16,072 nt of DNA from Temnopleurus reevesii (taxonomy: Eukaryota; Echinodermata; Echinoidea; Temnopleuroida; Temnopleuridae): positions 1,613-17,684 of the forward strand of contig BQKZ01002578.1 in the NCBI GenBank assembly GCA_036244855.1, given 5' to 3'. Positions 12,630 to 16,072 of the stretch are shown here, one piece after another. The stretch's first letter is position 1. Every line of letters starts with the position of its first letter. The notes under the pieces were generated by a model. The model ran no database searches. It worked only from the letters and a program-made list of their open reading frames with translations, and was not told where the DNA came from. A program made the position numbers and the translations under genes.

Positions 12630-14968
12630 CAGCATAATAATAATGATGATGATGATGATGTTGATGATGATGATGATGACGATGATGATAATAATGATAA
12701 TCATAATAATAATAATAATAATAATAAACAATAATGATATACATTTCTATAGCGCCCAAAACAATACTCCATGGCGCGTTAAAGTCATGCAAATACATAC
12801 AAGTATGTAATAACTACCTTGAGGTTATGATGTAGTAAATTAGTAGCAGCGCAAACCCCAAACAAATTGGCAACATGAAGCTCACGAAGTAGACACTGAC
12901 TGTGATGATGACGACGACTGACGAAAGCATTTGTGAAAGTAGATTGACCAACGTTCAGACTGTTTGAAGCAGCCTCTGAATTTCAAAGAAATTTCAAACA
13001 AAAGTTAGAGAACATAACGAAACAAACAAGCTTTGGTAAATATAACAATAAATACCTTGATGTTTTAATGTAGTAAATGAGCAGCCATGCAAACGCCAAA
13101 CAAAGTGGCAGCATGAAGCTGATGAAGTAGACACTGACAGTGATGATGACGACGACTGATGAAAGCACTTCTGCCAATAGGATGAGGAATATTCGTATTG
13201 TATGATGCACCCTCTGAAATTAAGAGAAACAAAACTTAGTGTTAATTAACCTGGTGGTCAAAAGCAAGGACTGACACCTCATTTGATCAATGCTACATAA
13301 ATATGTCCAAACCTTTTGCCGAAATAAAGTATAACCGTTTGAACCTTGGCAAATTTTAAAAAAAACTATACGCGGATTTAGCCCCTGGGGCATCTTAGGC
13401 AAGAAGTTCCTGTTCATTTCGCTTGCCAAAAACACATGCATTTTGATTACTTTATTCTGTAATACTTTCAGAGATCTAAATATGGTATGATATTGTTAAC
13501 AAATACAGTTCTGGCTAGACATGAAGAATAGTGGTATTCACTAGTAAGTCTCAAAGATTTAAAAGTCTTTGAAAGAAATTCATTACTGATGAAACTATCA
13601 TGTCAAAAGAAAATTTCTCATACGCCATTTACAATTCGATTGAATGCTTTATATATGATTTATCACTTAGATAATGATGTAAATTATGTATGTATTTTTC
13701 GAAATAAATTTTACTTTATGTTTTTTTTGGTAAAATATAATAGTTGACATAAAACAGGGAACATACAAGCCTCAGTGAAATACCGGAATACAAATATTTC
13801 GGTGCTTATGAACGTACGATAAAGTGAAAACCGATATACAAAGGTAACTTACCTCTCAAGCCAGACTATTGAGCCATCGCCTCACTTTCACACATATCAA
13901 GAAATTCATCACAGTAAACAAAAACAGAACATAACAACAACATGGTAACAAAATTAGTCAAACGACAAAATAGCAAGAACAGAGGCAAATACAGGAGGTG
14001 GAGAGACGAGCTCCATTCTTGGGCTATTTTAGCTACACTATAACGAAAGTACAAACATAATAATGGAGGTAATTTCCGTTTTCACAAACATTTTGAAATA
14101 AGGTGATTTTGTATTTTAAACAAGTACACCGCATCCATATTGCAGATGGTATCTGGTCAACTATTCGAAACATGAGTTGAGTTGTTCGGGCTACCAGAGT
14201 ATGGAAAAGTTTGAGTTAATTAACATGACTCGTATGTTTTCCTCCCAACACCCCTTCAATCTCACACAGATTAAAAAGAACATAAAAATAATTAACACAA
14301 ATGAGGGGATGAAAATAATTAGGAAGTGTTACTCGATGATAAAACAAATGTTTGAAGTTAAAGGATATATGTGTCTACTACATACAATAGATAACAATAA
14401 CAGCAACAACAACAACAAATGAATATGTAGAGAAAAAGAAATCATATGAACCACTAATCAGCCTGTTAAAAAGATATCAACAATGCTTCAAGATAATGCT
14501 GAGATTGTTGGAAAACTAGGTATATAAGTTCATATTTGAATTTGTCGTTGCATAAATGGTACGCTCTAAAGAAGGATGGGTAAAAGTTTACTCAGTATTG
14601 GGTAAAAAAAGAACATGCATGTCAGCTGAGTAATACTTTGCGCCATATTGGGTAAAATTCGCACAACGTTGGGTTAAATTTGTTAATTCTACACAAAATT
14701 GAGAACATTCTTGCCCGATAAGGTGAGAAATACTACCCAACTGACATGCATGTTCCCTTTCTACACAATATTGATGAAACTAACCTTTCCTTCTTTAGAA
14801 TGTATGTAGGAATCCAAAGATTTACTTTTCTTATTTCCATTCAAAATCATTTTGCAATATCTTTTGAAATAATGCTGGGCTGGAAACATATACATTACCT
14901 GGTCTATGTATTGTGTATCGGTGGAAAAACGGTTCAATATCCTTCCAATTGGGGTAGTGTCAAAGAAT
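4243..14968 (-). CDS. ABCC8/9-like: SUR-like ABC transporter, subfamily C (3' part of gene, 13 exons)
   Basis: Joining 14968..14899, 13213..13056, 11658..11566, 11182..11080, 10422..10309, 9681..9570, 9010..8883, 8486..8408, 7608..7500, 7003..6900, 6223..6090, 5151..5089 and 4380..4243 on the minus strand gives 1405 nt: one leftover base plus 467 codons and TAA. Every intron is GT-AG and all phases match. Residues 1-216 are the second half of TMD2. NBD2 follows, with A-loop Tyr239, Walker A GRTGSGKS (Lys270), Q-loop Gln312, signature FSVGQ (367-371), Walker B IVIMDE (Asp391, Glu392) and switch His423. The phrases [25 protein letters not shown] and the tail FASLVRAGK point to sulfonylurea receptors rather than MRP-type ABCC pumps. 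Known SURs are plasma-membrane regulators of Kir6 K-ATP channels; that role is inferred here, and a transport role is possible. The N-terminal TMD0, TMD1 and NBD1 lie outside the window. Confidence 0.9.
4381..5088 (-). other. Intron between exons l and m (708 bp)
   Basis: GT-AG intron (gtgagt to ggcag). It holds T and A runs and the sequence gcgctatgctattt near 4606, similar to a common marine-invertebrate repeat tail. Nothing else was recognised. Confidence 0.7.
5089..5151 (-). CDS. SUR-like exon l: NBD2 before the H-loop
   Basis: This short 63-nt exon (21 codons, phase 0 on both sides) lies between tttctgtag|GAT and ATTGCA|gtgagt. It reads [20 protein letters not shown] plus A. It matches SUR [21 protein letters not shown], the strand that carries into the switch histidine encoded first in the next exon. 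It is too short to show up in simple ORF scans and was found by walking the conserved NBD order. Confidence 0.93.
5221..5405. mobile_element. 185-bp palindromic MITE in intron
   Basis: The terminal inverted repeats begin GGTTTC and run about 38 nt (5221-5258 and 5368-5405), sharing GACAGTCCT and GCTTATAC blocks. The inner part carries weaker pairing around gcgagtt. It lies in the intron between exons k and l, 70 bp upstream of exon l in gene orientation. It has no coding capacity, and I could not find a clean target duplication. Confidence 0.7.
5406..6089 (-). other. Rest of the intron between exons k and l
   Basis: The full intron is 5152-6089 (gtaggt to ctgtag). Outside the MITE it is AT-rich, with a short GATCG-gccta-CGATC dyad near 5691. 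No other feature was recognised. Confidence 0.6.
6090..6223 (-). CDS. SUR-like exon k: NBD2 signature and Walker B
   Basis: This 134-nt exon starts after attttcag and ends GAAACG|gtaggt. With the split Glu it encodes [40 protein letters not shown] and IDQET. FSVGQ is the ABC signature and IVIMDE the Walker B with the catalytic Glu392, so the site looks hydrolysis-competent. The EATASID D-loop and the LFCLARAF wording resemble SUR rather than MRP (which has EATAAVD and LLCLARA). This is the strongest single piece of evidence for the family call. Confidence 0.97.
6275..6300. repeat. Perfect 26-bp palindrome
   Basis: The 13-nt arm TACGATTAATAAT is followed directly by its exact reverse complement with no loop. 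It lies in the intron between exons j and k, 23 bp before the hairpin at 6323. Its function is unknown; it may be part of a decayed palindromic element. Confidence 0.75.
6323..6361. repeat. Hairpin related to the palindrome at 15705
   Basis: AAAGAGATATGAT pairs with ATCGTATCTCTTT around a short loop. The core (aaagagata-gattgat, then tttat) is shared with the palindrome at 15705-15772, so both may be copies of one small element family. This copy lacks the ggggcctgta ends. Confidence 0.5.
6900..7003 (-). CDS. SUR-like exon j: NBD2 helical subdomain
   Basis: This 104-nt exon starts after tttttacag and ends GGTCTAG|gtatac. It completes Arg322 and encodes [20 protein letters not shown] then [14 protein letters not shown], leaving one base of a Glu codon. 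The [17 protein letters not shown] pattern is standard for ABCC NBD2. A donor 8 bases earlier (GGAG|gtctag) also exists, but it would break the frame and shorten the conserved GGL--VTEGG spacing, so I chose the later one. Confidence 0.94.
7004..7499 (-). other. Intron between exons i and j (496 bp)
   Basis: Intron from gtaatg to ttacag. It contains the G-rich tract at 7427-7454, close to the exon i donor, and T runs near 7131 and 7313. Confidence 0.7.
7427..7454 (+). repeat. G-rich tract with G-quadruplex potential
   Basis: The plus strand reads G11-T-G5-C-G3-A-G6, which meets the usual four-run G-quadruplex pattern. It follows a run of about nine T. In the transcript (minus strand) this is a C-rich tract followed by A, 45 nt inside the intron from the exon i donor. 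Confidence 0.8.
7500..7608 (-). CDS. SUR-like exon i: NBD2 Q-loop
   Basis: This 109-nt exon starts after atctctag and ends ACTATAAG|gtaatg. With the split Gly it reads [20 protein letters not shown] and [16 protein letters not shown], then two bases of an Arg codon. The Q-loop is LSIIPQD (Gln312), which contacts the transmembrane coupling helix and the magnesium-ATP. The typical ABCC wording is [27 protein letters not shown]; here Ala replaces the usual Pro after QD. Confidence 0.95.
7609..8407 (-). other. Intron between exons h and i (799 bp)
   Basis: Intron from gtaagt to tctctag. It contains the SINE-like fragment at 8227-8330; the rest is AT-rich and unrecognised. Confidence 0.7.
8227..8330 (-). 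mobile_element. tRNA-derived SINE-like fragment with B box
   Basis: On the minus strand, TGTTCGAATCC (8310-8300) matches a pol III B box, followed by a body that includes the complement of ttcacctcacctgggt and gcagcacaatgt. The same body occurs at 16008-16072. The fragment lies in an intron in sense orientation with the gene. No intact A box was identified, so it is probably truncated. Confidence 0.65.
8408..8486 (-). CDS. SUR-like exon h: NBD2 Walker A
   Basis: This 79-nt exon runs from tctctgtag|CTT to TTTAAGG|gtaagta. It encodes [20 protein letters not shown] and IIDTFK, plus the first base of a Gly codon. GRTGSGKS is a full Walker A (P-loop) with the ATP-binding Lys at residue 270 of the partial protein. 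The stretch matches [23 protein letters not shown] very closely. Confidence 0.96.
8487..8882 (-). other. Intron between exons g and h (396 bp)
   Basis: Intron from gtaaat to ctgtag. No repeat or element was recognised. Confidence 0.7.
8883..9010 (-). CDS. SUR-like exon g: start of NBD2 with A-loop
   Basis: This 128-nt exon starts after tgaatatag and ends GAAAAG|gtaaat. With the split Gly it reads [40 protein letters not shown] and KEK. The P-WP--GEI---VSVRY---L-PVL pattern is the usual opening of ABCC NBD2, and the Tyr in VRY (239 of the partial protein) is the A-loop aromatic that stacks on adenine. The exon ends just before Walker A, in phase 0. Confidence 0.95.
9251..9446. mobile_element. 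196-bp palindromic MITE in intron
   Basis: The inverted arms 9251-9280 and 9417-9446 begin GTCCGT and share CACGAAGTGACG and GAGCCA, with 26 of 30 matches; weaker pairing continues another 18 nt inward. The element lies in the intron between exons f and g (9011-9569). No target duplication or coding capacity is evident. The rest of that intron shows nothing else. Confidence 0.75.
9570..9681 (-). CDS. SUR-like exon f: end of TMD2 and linker to NBD2
   Basis: This 112-nt exon starts after ttatcag and ends ATACTG|gtaaga. Its 37 codons read [20 protein letters not shown] then [17 protein letters not shown], followed by the first base of a Gly codon. The pattern matches the ABCC linker helix (SUR2: [20 protein letters not shown], then the -FLTMESENYEG type). 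The [12 protein letters not shown] segment is the conserved amphipathic helix leading into NBD2. Confidence 0.93.
9853..9888. repeat. (TTGAA)n-like microsatellite
   Basis: Seven imperfect TTGAA-type units in a row, including a 6-nt variant (TTGGAA and TTTGAA). Confidence 0.8.
9926..10100. repeat. Imperfect (CA)n-rich tract
   Basis: CACA runs are interrupted by CATA, CACT and TTCTAC blocks. Near 9990-10050 a larger unit (cacttctaccacac-actcactca) repeats two to three times. The long ORF over it is a by-product of the repeat. Confidence 0.8.
10309..10422 (-). CDS. SUR-like exon e: last TMD2 helices
   Basis: This 114-nt exon (38 codons, phase 0 on both sides) runs from tgttccag|GAC to CTTGAG|gtaatt. 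It encodes [20 protein letters not shown] then [18 protein letters not shown]. The first stretch is a membrane helix, and [11 protein letters not shown] begins the final helix of TMD2. SUR2 has a comparable DYLGA-IVL-ASIASI and GLVGLGLLYAL. No unusual residues are apparent. Confidence 0.92.
10423..11079 (-). other. Intron between exons d and e (657 bp)
   Basis: Intron from gtaagt to ttccag. It contains the palindromic element at 10896-11038. The remainder is AT-rich with no recognised feature. Confidence 0.7.
10896..11038. mobile_element. 143-bp palindromic element with nested dyads
   Basis: The outer arms begin GGTTTTC and share AAATC-ATGGACGG; an inner pair shares ACGAGTGC. Nested inside is GTGCACATC-A-GATGTGCAC (10971-10989), a perfect 9-nt hairpin, and GCGCA-ttcaatc-TGCGC beside it. 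The element ends 41 bp from the donor of exon d. It has no coding capacity and is probably a MITE. Confidence 0.7.
11080..11182 (-). CDS. SUR-like exon d: TMD2 helix and RW motif
   Basis: This 103-nt exon starts after tttatttcag and ends at CGTCTG|gtaagtg. With the split Gln it reads [20 protein letters not shown], then [15 protein letters not shown]. It aligns with SUR [33 protein letters not shown]: an amphipathic loop followed by the RW motif that precedes the last two helices of TMD2. The phase at the 3' end is 0. A palindromic element (10896-11038) lies 41 bp downstream of its donor. Confidence 0.92.
11183..11565 (-). other. Intron between exons c and d (383 bp)
   Basis: Intron from gtaagt to tttcag. 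No repeat or element was recognised. Confidence 0.7.
11566..11658 (-). CDS. SUR-like exon c: TMD2 cytosolic loop
   Basis: This 93-nt exon lies between gcaacag|AGAG and TTTCA|gtaagt. It completes an Arg codon, then encodes [20 protein letters not shown] and [10 protein letters not shown], and leaves CA of a Gln codon. The [26 protein letters not shown] pattern is the intracellular coupling-loop segment conserved in ABCC TMD2 (SUR: SRDLQ-LDD-TQLPL-HFSET-EGLTTIRAF). The acceptor was set by the phase of the upstream exon; one alternative AG two bases further in would break the frame. Confidence 0.92.
11777..12004. repeat. Tandem duplication, two units of 114 bp
   Basis: Units 11777-11890 and 11891-12004 begin CTAATGGTATTCC and end GGATTACATTATT. 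I find only two mismatches between them (ctattat/ctatcat and acttctt/acttatt), so the duplication is recent. It lies in an intron and has no coding content. Confidence 0.9.
12557..12736. repeat. Compound trinucleotide microsatellite
   Basis: About 15 ACT units (12557-12600), then TAA units to 12629, then GAT units with interruptions to about 12690, then TAA units again. The long low-complexity ORFs over it on both strands are artefacts. Confidence 0.95.
12818..12975 (-). pseudogene. Duplicate of TMD2 exon b with in-frame TGA (dead or poison exon)
   Basis: This is a second 158-nt copy of the preceding exon, with a 238-bp period and only 80 bp between copies. It keeps an acceptor (aaattcag|AGG), a donor (TCAAG|gtagtt) and the same phases. 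Codon 7 is TGA (minus strand, 12957-12955) where the intact copy has CGA, a CpG-type transition. The rest stays open and encodes similar helices ([20 protein letters not shown], then [17 protein letters not shown]). The first 48 nt differ from the intact copy at 17 positions and the last 110 nt at only 15. Including both copies also gives an early stop, because the 2-nt phase shifts the frame. Use of this exon therefore always truncates the protein before NBD2. Confidence 0.85.
13056..13213 (-). CDS. SUR-like exon b, intact copy: paired TMD2 membrane helices
   Basis: This 158-nt exon runs from aatttcag|AGG to TCAAG|gtattt, phase 0 in and 2 out. It encodes 52 residues starting RVHHTIRIF, with two hydrophobic stretches ([20 protein letters not shown] and [17 protein letters not shown]) and ending KTS plus a split Arg. 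The spacing from IDQ to SREIQ matches SUR1, where about 51 residues separate IDQ from SRDLQ. This is the open copy of a tandem pair; the other copy, at 12818-12975, carries a stop codon. I use this one in the gene model because it joins in frame on both sides. Confidence 0.88.
13214..14898 (-). other. Intron between exons a and b (1685 bp)
   Basis: This is the longest intron, from gtaatg to tttcag. It contains the palindromic element at 14592-14774 and a short (CAA)n near 14402. The rest shows nothing recognisable. Confidence 0.7.
14592..14774. mobile_element. Palindromic MITE, about 183 bp, with TTGGGTAAA repeats
   Basis: The arms 14592-14635 and 14731-14774 are inverted copies sharing GAACATGCATGTCAG, with a moderately diverged TCA-TATTG outer end; pairing may extend about 6 nt further out. 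Inside, ATTGGGTAAA or a close variant occurs three times at intervals of about 23-50 bp. It lies in the intron after exon a. No target duplication was found. Confidence 0.7.
14899..14968 (-). CDS. SUR-like exon a: TMD2 [14 protein letters not shown] segment
   Basis: This 70-nt exon starts after ttcttcag and ends at GACCAG|gtaatg. It opens with one base completing a codon from an exon I could not find, then 23 codons reading [20 protein letters not shown] and IDQ. The FFD-TP-G-ILNRFS-D motif is the hallmark of the cytosolic end of a TMD2 helix in ABCC proteins (SUR1 has a closely similar stretch ending IDQ). It ends in phase 0, which suits either copy of the following duplicated exon. It is the most 5' coding exon I can support here. 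Confidence 0.9.
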
Positions 14969-15704
14969 CTGAAGAAAAGCAAAATTCGAAACGCATGAAA
15001 ATATTAAGCGAGTCATGTGTCGATGACTAATTTTGGGCACAAATTTGAATAATAAGTTCATTAGCGATAAGCAGTATATCCTTTACCAATTCTTTACATG
15101 TATAGATCAGTGAATAGTCAGGATGAATAATTGGATGTGAAACGAAACAAAATTGCTTTACATACAGAACCATAGATTTTTACGAAATTGGAAGACGGTT
15201 CTCGGACGGCGTGTTCTGACCATTCTAGTGCCTAGGTCACAACCCAGCTAGTGCCAACCACTTTTCACATATAAATGTCCCGCTTTTCCTGGCGCTAGAC
15301 GAACCGCATTCTCGCTTCGTAACCGCGGGGGATTTGAATTCCAAGTAATTTTGCGTGTCAGGCAAAGGTGACGACTTACGGGCGTCATCTCTGTTTCTGG
15401 TCAATTTCTCAGACAACCTGTAAGCATGTTCTAATTTCTTACTGAAAACTGTACCATATAAATAGTTTCACTGCAGCTTACAACGTAATTTATTATCCGA
15501 ATCGCCACCCCTCCCAAAATTGACTCTAGAACGTTTGAATAATAAACATTGATAATGCATTCATGAATGGAAATATCATATTTCCATTTTTGATCCGATT
15601 GATATTCACTATAATTCTCAATATCGTGCTGTCAAACGGCTTCGTTTAATACAAAACACATCGTATAATGAGTACGTCTGCAAAATAATACTTGTATAAA
15701 AATT
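14969..15704. other. Upstream intron or flank, no exon found
   Basis: The exon before FFDTTP should encode a TMD2 segment of the LHxxxLxxILxAPMR type and end in phase 2. I searched the minus strand here for such an end and found none. A CpG-rich patch lies at about 15190-15390. The upstream part of the gene is probably beyond 16072. Confidence 0.5.
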
Positions 15705-15772
15705 GGGGGCCTGTAACATAAAGAGATACGATTGATATTTATCACTTTTGCATCTTTTATATTACAGGCCCC
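15705..15772. mobile_element. Compact 68-bp palindromic element
   Basis: The ends read GGGGCCTGTAA and TTACAGGCCCC; the whole element folds into a near-continuous hairpin with its centre around 15738-15745. An inner segment resembles 6323-6361. It is likely a tiny MITE or a solo palindrome. Confidence 0.7.
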
Positions 15773-15849
15773 TAGTCAATAACTAGTAACTGGTAAAATT
15801 CATTTCAGTCCTCCACAAGTGGATGACACGAAAGTAATATAATATAATG

Positions 15850-16072
15850 AGCGGCTTTTATATAGCGCTTATCAACTCTTCATGAGAATTCCCTAAGAGC
15901 TCTACAATTGCAGCATTATTACCCTGGCTTTAGCCCGGCAGCCACCATGCAGCGCACTTGGCGTTTCAAGGAATAAACATTCCTACCAGGTACCCATTCA
16001 CCTCACCTGGGTTGAGTGCAGCACAATGTGGATGAATTTCTTGCTGAAGGAAATTAACGCCCTGGGTGGGAC
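15850..16072 (-). mobile_element. SINE-like element, cut by window edge
   Basis: The segment from 16008 shares ttcacctcacctgggt, gcagcacaatgt, gaaggaaattaac and ctgggtggga with the copy at 8227-8330. The window ends just before the expected B box. The left part (tttatatagcgcttat at 15858 and the following 140 bp) is the likely 3' tail, missing in the other copy. Confidence 0.6.

Larger units (their letters stand above)
11659..12817 (-). other. Intron between exon b copies and exon c
   Basis: The intron is 1159 bp if counted from the broken copy, or 1397 bp from the intact copy (11659-13055). It contains the 114-bp tandem duplication, a trinucleotide microsatellite block, and the short sequence ctatagcgcccaaaac at about 12748, similar to the SINE-like tail near 15860. 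Confidence 0.7.

Noticed and set aside
12478..12810. Long low-complexity ORFs (poly-Leu/Ile/Met on plus, poly-Ile/Ser or His/Tyr on minus)
   Set aside because: They are translations of the trinucleotide microsatellite; no protein features.
12955..12957. TGA as selenocysteine or a recoded residue
   Set aside because: ABCC proteins are not selenoproteins, the intact copy has Arg, and no selenocysteine insertion element can be argued for.
15290..15320. ATGCG|gt-like end on the minus strand as the missing exon before FFDTTP
   Set aside because: The upstream codons read PRGYEARMR, unlike the expected LxAPMR segment, and the donor gttcgt is poor.

Overview
This window is metazoan genomic DNA. It is AT-rich, has no bacterial-style ORFs, and carries GT-AG introns, microsatellites, a tRNA-derived SINE-like repeat and many short inverted-repeat elements. 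The two SINE-like copies (8227-8330 and 15850-16072) resemble repeats I associate with sea urchins and other marine deuterostomes. An echinoderm, probably a sea urchin, is my best inference, but it is not proven.

The only protein-coding gene I can support is on the minus strand. It is the 3' part of an ABC transporter of subfamily C, closest to the sulfonylurea receptors (SUR, ABCC8/ABCC9). Thirteen exons are spliced in the order 14899-14968, 13056-13213, 11566-11658, 11080-11182, 10309-10422, 9570-9681, 8883-9010, 8408-8486, 7500-7608, 6900-7003, 6090-6223, 5089-5151 and 4243-4380 (stop TAA at 4243-4245). All junction phases agree and give one frame of 467 residues. It covers the second half of transmembrane domain 2 and a complete nucleotide-binding domain 2 with intact A-loop, Walker A, Q-loop, signature, Walker B, catalytic Glu and switch His. 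The 5' part of the gene lies beyond the right edge.

The most unusual feature is a tandem duplicate of the 158-nt transmembrane exon. The second copy (12818-12975) sits 80 bp after the first, keeps both splice sites and the same phases, and has an in-frame TGA where the first copy has CGA. Any transcript using it would be terminated early, so it is either a decayed mutually exclusive exon or a possible poison exon.

Region by region: 1-665 is a CpG-rich block with no recognised gene. 666-4242 is downstream flank, holding a 130-bp palindromic MITE with TTA target duplications (1286-1415), a 0.5-kb foldback element (2320-2820) and possible poly(A) signals. 4243-14968 is the transporter gene, with introns full of small palindromic elements, a 114-bp tandem duplication, a G-rich tract and microsatellites. 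14969-16072 is upstream intron or flank, with a small palindrome and a SINE-like copy cut by the window edge.
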